A DNA stretch of 64,000 nt from Caulobacter endophyticus (GTDB lineage Bacteria > Pseudomonadota > Alphaproteobacteria > Caulobacterales > Caulobacteraceae), in the NCBI RefSeq assembly GCF_003116815.1, contig NZ_QDKQ01000055.1, forward strand, positions 62,001 through 126,000, given 5' to 3'. The first letter of the stretch is position 1. Each line of letters begins with the position of its first letter. The notes below the pieces were generated by a model. It searched no databases and was not told the origin of the DNA. It saw nothing but the letters and a program-made list of their open reading frames with translations. The position numbers and the translations under genes were made by a program. Shown one piece after another: positions 8,464-15,908 of this stretch.

Positions 8464-8985
8464 ATGCTGACGCCCAACCATGTCGTTATCGCCGCCAAGG
8501 CCGTGCTTTTCGCCGGAGCGGCGACGGCCGTGACCTTGATGCTCGGCCCGTTCCAGGGGCTTGAGGAGGCCTTCGGGCTCAGCGACAAGGCCGCTCACGC
8601 CCTGGCTTTCGGCGGGCTGACCGCCGTGGCTTTCCTGGCCTTCCCGAGGATGCGCCGCAACGACCTGGCGATCGCCGCGATCCTGCTGGGCGCCAGCGCC
8701 GAGATCGCCCAGCTCTTCGCCCATCGCAGCGCCAGCTTCACCGACTTGGCCGCCGACGTCGCCGGCATCGCCGTCGTCTACCTGGCCAGCCATATCGAGG
8801 CCGTCCGCCGCGACGCCCGCGAGCGCGGGGCCATGCGCTTCTCCGACATCTCGGCCCAACGCCAGCGTCGTCGTCGCCGCAAGAGCAGCGTCGTCATGCC
8901 GGCCGCCTCGGTTTCGCCAGAAAGCGAAGCCGCCCGCGGCAGCTTCGCCTCACGCGCCGCCTCGCGCTTCCCGCGCGAAGCCTGA
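8464..8985 (+). CDS. VanZ-like membrane protein
   Basis: A 173-residue protein with a VanZ-like N-terminal domain and a basic, disordered tail. Three hydrophobic segments cover about residues 8-110 and include the family pattern LSDKAAHALAFGGLTAVAFL and GASAEIAQLFAHRSASFTDL, the usual D/H/E-bearing loops. The tail has an Arg-rich stretch (RQRRRRRRKSS). No clear ribosome binding site precedes the ATG at 8464; instead GGGCTC (8441-8446) and GAGCCC (8458-8463) can form a hairpin directly adjoining the start. The function of VanZ-like proteins outside glycopeptide resistance is not established, so none is assigned. Confidence 0.75.
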   Translation: MLTPNHVVIAAKAVLFAGAATAVTLMLGPFQGLEEAFGLSDKAAHALAFGGLTAVAFLAFPRMRRNDLAIAAILLGASAEIAQLFAHRSASFTDLAADVAGIAVVYLASHIEAVRRDARERGAMRFSDISAQRQRRRRRKSSVVMPAASVSPESEAARGSFASRAASRFPREA

Positions 8986-8998
8986 CACCGTCCCCGGA

Positions 8999-9283
8999 TC
9001 AGGTGATCCGCTTGACGCTGACCGGGTCGCTGCCCGGGAAGCTTTCTTCCAGGCCCTCGTCCAGCAGGGCTTCCTGGCGGCTTTCCGAGCACTCGACCTT
9101 ATCGGCCAACTGGTCGTGCTTCTCGTTCTCCGCCAGCGGCTTGTCGGCCACCTTCGAGTGGGGGGCCTCGATGTGACGGTCCTCCGGCCGCAGCTTGCCT
9201 TCGGACGCGCAGTCGGCGGTGGTCGCCGAGGTGCCGTGCGTGAAGTGGCGGCCGTCTTCCTTGTGATGCCTGTGACCGATCAT
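8999..9283 (-). CDS. Small hydrophilic protein with a C-terminal LDEGLEESFPGSDP motif
   Basis: A 94-residue, highly charged protein of unknown function. The ATG at 9283 follows GGGAG. The N-terminal half is rich in His, Lys and Asp (MIGHRHHKEDGRHF). The C-terminus LDEGLEESFPGSDPVSVKRI resembles a short motif (DEALEESFPASDPP) seen at the end of many small proteobacterial proteins. It has no signal peptide or membrane segment and is likely cytoplasmic and largely disordered. The gene is convergent with the VanZ-like gene, 13 bases away. The motif recurrence supports a real gene; its job is unknown. Confidence 0.65.
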   Translation of the reverse strand: MIGHRHHKEDGRHFTHGTSATTADCASEGKLRPEDRHIEAPHSKVADKPLAENEKHDQLADKVECSESRQEALLDEGLEESFPGSDPVSVKRIT

Positions 9284-9386
9284 GACCGGTTTCTCCCGTG
9301 CTTCACCCCATGAGGGCGTCGGAAGTTAAACCCGCAGGCGGCGGCCAGGGTTGCTCCGCCTCCAGACAAGCGGCGCGAAGCAGGCT

Positions 9387-10256
9387 ATGCAAAACGCCAT
9401 GCGGAAACCGCTCACCTTGCTCGCCTGTCTCCTGCTGGGCGCCTGCGCCGCGACGTCCGCGCGGGAGCCCGCGCCGACGCGCGCCCCTGCGCCCAGGCTA
9501 GCGGTCGAGACGCGCAGCTACGCAACGACGCCCCTGGCGCCGACGCCATCCGACCTGCCGCCGGCCGAGGCCTTCGCCGCCGCCAGCTTCACCGCGCCGA
9601 ACGGCGTGCGCCTGCCCTATCGCCTGCTGTCGCCGACGACCAAGGAGAAGCTGCCGCTGGTGGTCGTGCTGCACGGTTCGGGCGCGGTGGGCCACGACAA
9701 CAAGGCCCAGATGGGTCCCTTCGTGCGCAGTTGGGCTCGCCCCGGCACCGCCAAGACCTTCCCCGCCTTCGTGCTGGCGCCCCAGGCCCCGCTCCGCACC
9801 GCCAACTACGCCAAGGGCGCCGACCGCCTGCTGGCCTCACGCCCAGGGACCAGCCTGCGGGCCATACTGGCGCTGATCGACGACCTGTCGACCCGCCTGC
9901 CGATCGACACCGACCGCATCTATCTGGTCGGCTTCTCGATGGGCGGTTCGGCGGCGATGAACGCCGCGGCGCTGGAGCCGGGCAAGTTCGCGGCCGTGGC
10001 CGCCTTCTCCGGCGTGCCGCCCGAACGCACCCAGGCGGCCAAGGTCGCCCCGACCCCGGTGATGATCGTCCACGGCGACAAGGACCGCGAGAACCCCTAC
10101 GCCCCCAACCTGGCCTGGGCCGGCGCCCTGGCCGACGCCGGCGGCGACGTGCGGTTCGTCTCGTACTCCGGCATGGCCCACGTGGTGCCGCCCGACATGA
10201 TGCATGACGACGCTTGGCGGACCTGGCTGTTCTCGCAGAAGCGCAAGAAGGGTTAG
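9387..10256 (+). CDS. Lipoprotein alpha/beta hydrolase (esterase/PHB depolymerase-like)
   Basis: A 289-residue lipid-anchored hydrolase. The start is the ATG at 9387 (MQNAMRKPLTLLACLLLGAC), giving a signal peptide with lipobox LLGAC; an internal ATG at 9399 is possible. A Pro/Ala-rich linker leads to the alpha/beta-hydrolase fold. LVVVLHGSGAVGHDN is the oxyanion region, YLVGFSMGGSAAMNAA the nucleophile elbow (GFSMG), MIVHGDKDRENPY holds the acid, and YSGMAHVVPP the catalytic His. This order matches the polyhydroxybutyrate depolymerase / LpqC-type group. The natural substrate cannot be read from sequence. It is followed by a repeat element at its stop codon. Confidence 0.85.
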   Translation: MQNAMRKPLTLLACLLLGACAATSAREPAPTRAPAPRLAVETRSYATTPLAPTPSDLPPAEAFAAASFTAPNGVRLPYRLLSPTTKEKLPLVVVLHGSGAVGHDNKAQMGPFVRSWARPGTAKTFPAFVLAPQAPLRTANYAKGADRLLASRPGTSLRAILALIDDLSTRLPIDTDRIYLVGFSMGGSAAMNAAALEPGKFAAVAAFSGVPPERTQAAKVAPTPVMIVHGDKDRENPYAPNLAWAGALADAGGDVRFVSYSGMAHVVPPDMMHDDAWRTWLFSQKRKKG

Positions 10257-10302
10257 AGCGCGTTAGGCGAAAGTGCAGGCGGTTTCGCCGTCCAACGCGC
10301 TC
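10256..10302. repeat. Short inverted-repeat element overlapping the hydrolase stop codon
   Basis: GAGCGCGTTAGGCGAAA ... TTTCGCCGTCCAACGCGCTC forms a hairpin of about 17 imperfect pairs around a central spacer. Its first base is the last base of the hydrolase TAG. It resembles a common type of Caulobacter intergenic palindrome and may serve as a bidirectional transcript end between the convergent hydrolase and dipeptidase genes. Confidence 0.55.
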
Positions 10303-10318
10303 CAGCTCTGGAGGCCCC

Positions 10319-11410
10319 TTACGCCGTCCAGGTCTCGGCGAAGACCCGCTTGAAGTTGCCGCCCATCACCTTGTCGACCACCCGCGCCGAATAGCCCCGC
10401 CTGCGCAGTTCGCCGGCGATGACGGTGAAGCGATCGGGACGGTTCAGCCCGGTCACGAACGGCGGCGGCCCCTCGCCTGGCGCGGCCACGCCAGCGGCCT
10501 TGCGCTCTTCCAGGCTCCTGTTCCACTGGGCCATGCTTTCGGGCGAGGTGTCGAACGGCCACAGCAGGGCGTCGCTGCCGATGCCCACATGATCCTCGCC
10601 GCACACCTTCAAGGCATGCTCCAGGTGGGCGAAGTAGACGTCCAGCGAGGGCTGGGCCGGCGGAGTTGTCAGGTAGGACAGCTCGTAGATCCCCATCACA
10701 CCGCCGCGCTCGGCCATGGCCCGCATCAACCGATCAGACTTGTTGCGCGGATGGGCATGCACCGCGCTGGCCCCTGCGTGCGTGATCAGGACCGGCTTGC
10801 TCGACGCGGCCACCGCGCCCAGGCTGGATGGCTCGTCGCTGTGACTGACGTCGATCGTCACGCCCAGAGCGTTCATCCGCTCGACGGCGCGGCGGCCAAG
10901 CTCCGTCAGCCCCGTGGACGGCGACGACATCGTGCCCGACGCGAACGGCGTGGTGCGGTTGTAGCTCAGCCCCATCACCAGCACGCCAGCGGCGCGGAAC
11001 TGGTCGATGGCGGCAAGATCGCCCTCCAGCATCTCCGACGCCTCGAACGAATAGATGATCCCGAGCCGCCCCGTCGCCCTGGCGCGGTCGAAGTCGGCGA
11101 CGGATGCGACCTTGAGGTAGACGCCGGGATTGAGCGCAACGGCCTTGTCGATATTGGCGATGGACTGGGCAGTCTCGGCCCGGGTCTCCGAGCCCGGCCC
11201 GCCGATGGTCTGCTTGGCCGCCGTGAGGCCCGAGTTCCTGATCATATCGCGCATCTCGCGATCCAGAGGCTTCTGCGGATCGATCGGCAGCATCAGGTTG
11301 CCGTTGATCTTGAAGGCCGGAGCCTTGCCGGCAGCCGTCGCCGCTCCGGACGCGCAGGCCGCCAGCGCAGAGGCCGCCGTTCCCAGGAAGATACGACGCG
11401 TGGTGTCCAT
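10319..11410 (-). CDS. Tat-exported M19-family membrane dipeptidase homologue
   Basis: A 363-residue protein of the renal/membrane dipeptidase family. The N-terminus MDTTRRIFLGTAASALAACA carries a twin-arginine motif. Conserved family elements are SFEASEMLEGDL (bridging Glu region), TIDVSHSDEPS, VLITHAGASAVHAHPRNKSD and HVGIGSDALLWPF (Asp before the last strand). The usual first zinc motif DGHNDLP near the N-terminus is instead KINGNLMLP, so the HXD ligand pair is missing. The enzyme may bind one metal only or have changed activity. It lies 31 bases downstream of a MarR gene on the same strand, with a 20-bp palindrome in the gap, so MarR control is likely. Family membership is firm; dipeptidase activity is uncertain. 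Confidence 0.8.
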   Translation of the reverse strand: MDTTRRIFLGTAASALAACASGAATAAGKAPAFKINGNLMLPIDPQKPLDREMRDMIRNSGLTAAKQTIGGPGSETRAETAQSIANIDKAVALNPGVYLKVASVADFDRARATGRLGIIYSFEASEMLEGDLAAIDQFRAAGVLVMGLSYNRTTPFASGTMSSPSTGLTELGRRAVERMNALGVTIDVSHSDEPSSLGAVAASSKPVLITHAGASAVHAHPRNKSDRLMRAMAERGGVMGIYELSYLTTPPAQPSLDVYFAHLEHALKVCGEDHVGIGSDALLWPFDTSPESMAQWNRSLEERKAAGVAAPGEGPPPFVTGLNRPDRFTVIAGELRRRGYSARVVDKVMGGNFKRVFAETWTA

Positions 11411-11429
11411 GGGGTCCTCGATACGAGAT

Positions 11430-11449
11430 ATATGTAGGCCCCTACATAT
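11430..11449. promoter_or_regulatory. 20-bp palindrome between marR and the dipeptidase gene (candidate MarR operator)
   Basis: ATATGTAGG-CC-CCTACATAT has perfect 9-base arms. It covers the marR stop codon (11442-11444) and ends 20 bases before the dipeptidase start. Size and symmetry fit a MarR-family dimer site. Confidence 0.55.
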
Positions 11450-12002
11450 CCATGTCGGCCTTTGCCTCGTCCAATGAAATTCCCGCCATGATCCGTTCGA
11501 ACATCGAACGACGATCCAAGGCGTCGTCGAGCCGGTCGAGCAGGCGGACGATCTCGCCGGCCTCGGCGTCCAGCTCGCGCGCGGCGGCGTTGAAGGCCTC
11601 CCACAGCGGGGTCAGCTGCGCGACCATCGCCCGCCCCTGCTCGGTCAGCTCCACCAACCTGCGCCGCCCGTCCTGCGCCGATGCCCGCGAGACGATCAGG
11701 CCGGCCTTCTCCATCGAGCGACTGGCCTCGCTGACCGAGACATGGGTGATGCGCAGGATCGTGGCGATCTCGCCGACCCCCATCGGCCGGTCGTGCTCCA
11801 CCAGCTGGCGCAGGACGCCATACCAGCGCTGCTCGAACCGAATTCCCCTGGCCGCATAGACCCGGGCGCCGTCGCGGTCGAGCCGCTCGGAGGCGCGCCG
11901 CAGGCGGGCCGCCAGGGCTTCGCCGCCGAAGCCGCGGCTGTAGTCTTCGGAATCGGCCATCTTACGAATCCGCTGGCGGAGGAACTGCCTCTTCTGGGCC
12001 AT
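11442..12002 (-). CDS. MarR-family transcriptional regulator
   Basis: A winged-helix regulator of up to 186 residues. The domain runs from about residue 30 to 170: RWYGVLRQLVEHDRPMGVGE, then the recognition helix in ILRITHVSVSEASRSMEKAG, and the wing VSRASAQDGRRRLVELTEQG. This is standard MarR architecture with flanking dimerisation helices. The first ATG at 12002 is 15 bases past the XRE stop; an alternative ATG at 11960 gives 172 residues, and neither has a strong ribosome binding site. The gene lies between an XRE-type gene and the dipeptidase, all on one strand with short gaps. A palindrome over its 3' end is the probable target. The ligand is unknown. Confidence 0.85.
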   Translation of the reverse strand: MAQKRQFLRQRIRKMADSEDYSRGFGGEALAARLRRASERLDRDGARVYAARGIRFEQRWYGVLRQLVEHDRPMGVGEIATILRITHVSVSEASRSMEKAGLIVSRASAQDGRRRLVELTEQGRAMVAQLTPLWEAFNAAARELDAEAGEIVRLLDRLDDALDRRSMFERIMAGISLDEAKADMDM

Positions 12003-12016
12003 CCGGATCCAGCAGC

Positions 12017-12292
12017 CTAGAGGCCGGCGCGCGTCAGGGCCTCTCGCACCACGTCAGGCGCATGATCGATGACCCGCAGATAGGCCAGCATCGCAGCGTC
12101 TGGACGGCTCTGGCCCAGCTCCAGATCGCTCAGGGTGGGCAGCGGGATGGCGAAGGCGCTGGCGAACTCGGCCTGGGAGAGGCCGCTGCGCCAGCGCACC
12201 GCCTGCACGAGGGCGCGGGACGAGCGGACCTCGCTGGGCGCGACCTGGTCGTCGATGGCGATATCGGTGGTGGTCAGGCGCGCTGCGGCCAT
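12017..12292 (-). CDS. XRE-family helix-turn-helix protein (antitoxin-like, no toxin partner seen)
   Basis: A 91-residue DNA-binding protein. The ATG at 12292 has AAAGGGAG about 10 bases upstream and is preferred to a longer frame from 12355. The HTH covers about residues 30-75: RSGLSQAEFASAFAIPLPTL then SDLELGQSRPDAAMLAYLRV. The shape matches small antitoxin-type regulators that accompany RelE- or BrnT-like toxins, but the 119 bases upstream hold no such gene and the downstream neighbour is MarR. It may be a remnant of a toxin-antitoxin pair or a free-standing regulator co-transcribed with marR and the dipeptidase. Confidence 0.75.
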   Translation of the reverse strand: MAAARLTTTDIAIDDQVAPSEVRSSRALVQAVRWRSGLSQAEFASAFAIPLPTLSDLELGQSRPDAAMLAYLRVIDHAPDVVREALTRAGL

Positions 12293-12411
12293 AAGGATCG
12301 CTCCCTTTGCTGCTCTTCTCCCCGACCGCTCCTCTATACGCGTTCGATTGCACAAATTCGACGGCGCGACGTCGCCAATACGACGGTTCGGCGGCGGCTT
12401 GGCCTGGAGGA

Positions 12412-12873
12412 TCAGCCCTGCGGCTTGGCCAGCAGGGCGCGCGCCTTGAGCTCGACCGCCTCGACGCCCTTCAGAGGGTCGCCGGCGTCGTCGAGGATAT
12501 TGGAGAAGCGCTTGAGGTCCTGGGTCGAGATCCGCTTGATGCGGCGGTCACGCGCCCATTCCATGCCGATCAGCTGACCCAGCTTGCAGGCCTTGGGCAG
12601 CAGGGCCGGCTTCTCGGACGGTCCGCCCTTGACCAGCAGCTTGGTGACGATGTCGTTCCAGTTGGGCGAGCCGGGAAAGCACAGGTTCAGGTCCTGGCAG
12701 TTGCCGGTCCAGAACCGCTTGTACCAGCGGGCGTGGTCGTCGTTCTCGAAACGCAGGCCGCGCGTGGGCTGGACCACGTTAAGGCAGTCGCCGCGCACGA
12801 ACTCCTGCGCGGACGCGGAGCCGGCCATCAGGCCGGCGCACAACAGGGCCGTCGCCCCCAAACGAAACGCCAA
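12412..12873 (-). CDS. Exported hypothetical protein with several cysteines
   Basis: A 153-residue protein of unknown function. I place the start at the TTG at 12873 because AGGAGG lies 5 bases before it and the N-terminus MAFRLGATALLCAGLMAGSA is a signal peptide with cleavage near SASAQ. The mature part has four Cys in a compact stretch (GDCLNVV, TGNCQDLNLCF, PKACKLGQL), suggesting disulfides in the periplasm. A Lys/Arg-rich C-terminal half follows (WARDRRIKRI). The sequence resembles periplasmic proteins of the Rap1a/Tai immunity type only in general form, so no name is given. It lies 38 bases upstream of the XRE longest frame and downstream of dinG. Confidence 0.65.
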   Translation of the reverse strand: MAFRLGATALLCAGLMAGSASAQEFVRGDCLNVVQPTRGLRFENDDHARWYKRFWTGNCQDLNLCFPGSPNWNDIVTKLLVKGGPSEKPALLPKACKLGQLIGMEWARDRRIKRISTQDLKRFSNILDDAGDPLKGVEAVELKARALLAKPQG

Positions 12874-12920
12874 GTCTTCCTCCTGGAATCCTCCCCCCAC
12901 GGAGGATGCTCACGGCTCGT

Positions 12921-15734
12921 TTAATCGCGTGCTTCGGACAGAAATGCGGCCGTCGCTTCAATGACTTCCACGAGCGTGAGTCGCTCGATGGTCACCCCTT
13001 CGGGCAGACTTGAAAAGAGCCTCGTGGGGGCTGCCGCATCGAGCATCACGAAAACGCCCCTATCGTCAGCGCGGCGGATCAGACGGCCGAAGGCCTGGCT
13101 GATACGGGCGCGGGCGATGGAGTCGTCATAGCCCTTGCCGCCGAACTTGGTCCGGCGAGCCTTGTGCAGAATGTCCGGGCGCGGCCAGGGCACCCGATCG
13201 AAGACCAGCAGGCGCAGGCTGCGACCCGGCACGTCGACACCGTCGCGAATGGCGTCGGTGCCCAGGAGGCACGCGTCCTCTTCCGCGCGGAAGATATCCA
13301 CCAGGGCGCCGGCCTCCAGCGGATCGACGTGCTGGGCGTAGAGCGGCAGGCCCTTGTCGGCCAGGGGCGCCGCGATGCGTTCGTGCACGGCTTTGAGCCG
13401 GCGGATGGCGGTGAACAGGCCCAGCGCCCCACCGTTGGCCGCCAGGAAGAGTTCGCGCATGGCCGCCGAGACCTGGCGCGCGTCCTCTTTATTGACGTCG
13501 GTGACGACGAAGGCGCGGGCGTTCTTCTCGTAGTCGAAGGGCGAAACCAGGCGCAGCACCTTGGGCGGCTGCGGCAGGCGGGCCGCGCCCGTGCGCATCT
13601 CGGCCAGGGCGAAGGGATCTTCCAGGGCCGGGTCCACCAGGGTGGCGCTGGTCACCAGAACGCCGTGGGCGGGGGAAAGCACCGCCGCGCGCAGCGGCTC
13701 GGTCGGATCCACCCAGTGGCGGCGACAAGCGGCGTCGACGACACGGCCATAAAGGAAGGTGGCCTCGAACCAGTCAACGAAATCGGGATCGTCCTCGGCG
13801 TCCTCGTCGATGGCCTTCAGGATCGAGCGCCAGGCCGGCAGGGTCATGCGCGCCCGGCGGTCCAGGCCTCGCAGCGCGCCCTCGATACGGGCGCGTTCGG
13901 ACGGCCCCAGGTGTTCGGCGTCCTCGTCGAGCACGTCTTCCAGCTGGCGGGCCAGGGCCAGCAGCGGGGCCTCGACCCCGGCCAGGGCCCGGGCGGCCTC
14001 GCCGGCCCGCTCGCGCACGAGGTCGACGGCCGGGCGGGCTGCGCATTGCAGGCCCTGCTCGGCCCCGCCACGCTCGCTGGACCGCGCGCGCAGCTGCTCG
14101 ATGACGGCCACGAGGTAGTTCTCAATCGGCCCGATCGGATTGACCTGGCCGTCCGGCGGCGCGATGCGGCCCGACCAGCCTTCTCCCGGCAGGGCCGTGG
14201 CGGCCTGGATCACCGCGCTCAGCGCCTGACGCGCGCTTTCCTTGTCGCCGAGGATATCGAGCAGCCTCGCTTCGAGCCCCCTGCCCCGGCGGCCGCGCCC
14301 CTCGGGACCGCGGATCCAGCGGCGCAGCTCGGCGGCCTCGGCGCCGGAGAGCGCGGCGGAAAAGGCGCTGTCGGCGGCGTCGAACAGGTGGTGGCCCTCG
14401 TCGAACACCACGCGCTTGACCGCCGTGGTCTCGTTGTCGCCCTTCAGGCCCCGCGCCGTGCGCGCGCCGTCGAAGGCCGCCTGGGTCATGACCAGGGCGT
14501 GGTTGGCGATGACGATGTCGGCGCGCTTGGAGGCCCTCACGGCCTTTTCGATGAAACAGACGCGATAGTGCTGGCAGCCGGCGTGGATGCACTCGCCCCG
14601 GCGGTCGACCAGGTTGGCGGCGCTGGCCTGGGCCGACGGCGGCACGGCGAACAGGGTCGGCAGCCAGGCCGGATAGTCGCCGCCGGTCATGTCGCCGTCG
14701 CGGCTGACCCGCGCCCAGCGCGCGGCCAAGGCCAGGCCCACAAGATCGCCATTGCCCAGCTGGGCGCTGTTGACCTGCTCCTGCAGGTTCAAGAGGCACA
14801 GGTAGTTCTCGCGCCCCTTGCGCACCACCGCCTTGCGGGCCCGCACCTGCGGGTCAGGATAAATGGCGGCGCTCTCGCGCTCGATCTGGCGCTGCAGGGC
14901 CCGGGTGTAGGTGCTGATCCACACCGACGGCCCGTTGGCCTCGGCCCAGACGCTGGCGGGCGCGAGGTAGCCAAGGGTCTTGCCGACGCCGGTGCCCGCC
15001 TCGGCCAGCATCATCCGGGGCTCCCCCTCGCGCTCACGCGGCTGGAAGGCGAACGAGGCCTCGCGGGCGTAGGCATCCTGGGCTTCGCGCACTTCGTCGA
15101 GACCCGCGCGGGACAGCAGCGACTTCAGGCGCTCGGAGGCGGCTTCCGGCTCGATGGGCCGCGACAGCGGCTCGCCGACCGGCGCCTGGTCTTCCCACTC
15201 AACCAGGCGGCTCCAGACGTCGAGGCCCGAGCTTCTGAACTGATTGCCGACCGGAACCGAGCGCAGGGCGCCGACCACCGCCGGTCCCCACGACCAGCCG
15301 GCCCGGGCCAGGGTCTCGGCCACGGCCAGGGCTTCTTCACGCGACGGACGGGGCGTCAGGGCCAGTTCGCGCAGCAGGAAGTCGGCGGCCTCACGCAGGG
15401 TCTGGGCCTGGGCGGCCGCGCCCTTGGGTTCCGGCAAGCCCAGCGCCATGGCCAAGCCCACCGACGACGGCGCGCAGAAGGTCGCCGGCCGGGTGAAGGC
15501 GTAGAGCTCCAGCACGTCGAAAATGCCGGGATAGCGCAGCGGCGCGTGCAGGTTCAGGCGCTTGGCGGTCATGGCCGCGTGGGCCACCAGCACCGGCCCA
15601 TGCTCGAACAGGTCGCGCGCGTCCGGCGGCCGGATCACCCGGCCCTCGCCCGAACCATCGGCCAGCCCCGCGCGCGGTCCGGGCAGAACCACCAGGGCCG
15701 GGGCAAGATCAAGACTCGGGGGAAGCGCGCTCAC
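12921..15734 (-). CDS. dinG: DinG-family ATP-dependent DNA helicase (XPD-like, iron-sulfur)
   Basis: A 937-residue 5'-3' DNA helicase of the DinG/XPD superfamily. Translation begins at a GTG (15734). Walker A is EAGTGVGKTLGYLAPA near residue 245. Four Cys suited to a 4Fe-4S cluster follow (YLCLLN near 314, then CIHAGCQHYRVC near 380-390). Walker B is VVFDEGHHLFD near 445 (DEGH in place of DEAH). The C-terminal motor domain has GVLVTSATL, FRAEEDACLLGTDAIRDGVD and ARISQAFGRLIRR. The first 120 residues (LVAHAAMTAKRLNLHAPLRY, DVLELYAFTRPA) resemble a decayed exonuclease-type domain. It would unwind R-loops or forked structures. It stands alone and is followed by the Cys-rich exported protein. Confidence 0.9.
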   Translation of the reverse strand: MSALPPSLDLAPALVVLPGPRAGLADGSGEGRVIRPPDARDLFEHGPVLVAHAAMTAKRLNLHAPLRYPGIFDVLELYAFTRPATFCAPSSVGLAMALGLPEPKGAAAQAQTLREAADFLLRELALTPRPSREEALAVAETLARAGWSWGPAVVGALRSVPVGNQFRSSGLDVWSRLVEWEDQAPVGEPLSRPIEPEAASERLKSLLSRAGLDEVREAQDAYAREASFAFQPREREGEPRMMLAEAGTGVGKTLGYLAPASVWAEANGPSVWISTYTRALQRQIERESAAIYPDPQVRARKAVVRKGRENYLCLLNLQEQVNSAQLGNGDLVGLALAARWARVSRDGDMTGGDYPAWLPTLFAVPPSAQASAANLVDRRGECIHAGCQHYRVCFIEKAVRASKRADIVIANHALVMTQAAFDGARTARGLKGDNETTAVKRVVFDEGHHLFDAADSAFSAALSGAEAAELRRWIRGPEGRGRRGRGLEARLLDILGDKESARQALSAVIQAATALPGEGWSGRIAPPDGQVNPIGPIENYLVAVIEQLRARSSERGGAEQGLQCAARPAVDLVRERAGEAARALAGVEAPLLALARQLEDVLDEDAEHLGPSERARIEGALRGLDRRARMTLPAWRSILKAIDEDAEDDPDFVDWFEATFLYGRVVDAACRRHWVDPTEPLRAAVLSPAHGVLVTSATLVDPALEDPFALAEMRTGAARLPQPPKVLRLVSPFDYEKNARAFVVTDVNKEDARQVSAAMRELFLAANGGALGLFTAIRRLKAVHERIAAPLADKGLPLYAQHVDPLEAGALVDIFRAEEDACLLGTDAIRDGVDVPGRSLRLLVFDRVPWPRPDILHKARRTKFGGKGYDDSIARARISQAFGRLIRRADDRGVFVMLDAAAPTRLFSSLPEGVTIERLTLVEVIEATAAFLSEARD

Positions 15735-15803
15735 GAGCAGTGATTAACACTTTGGCGCGGGGAAACGAATGGGGAACTCGGCGCACGCCGCCCAACCTCC
15801 GTG

Positions 15804-15892
15804 AAATCCCTGCGAAAGCGGGGACCCAGGTGTTTTATCGTCGAGCGCCGCGCGTTTCAGAAAAAGCCTGGACCCCCGCTTTCGCGGGGATT
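15804..15892. repeat. Long inverted-repeat intergenic element
   Basis: Two 26-base arms (15804-15830 and 15867-15892) pair with about three mismatches around a 36-base AT-richer loop; the core is TGCGAAAGCGGGGACC against its complement GCTTTCGCGGGGA. It fills most of the gap between the dinG start and the M28 peptidase stop and looks like a dispersed palindromic repeat. Confidence 0.7.
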
Positions 15893-15908
15893 GGTCGGAT
15901 GTAGAAAC

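Noticed and set aside
12293..12411. Toxin gene partner for the XRE protein
   Set aside because: No frame with a RelE, HigB or BrnT-like sequence fits in this gap on either strand.
13164..15743. 859-codon plus-strand open frame opposite dinG
   Set aside because: It is an antisense shadow caused by high GC; the minus frame has all helicase motifs and the plus frame has none.
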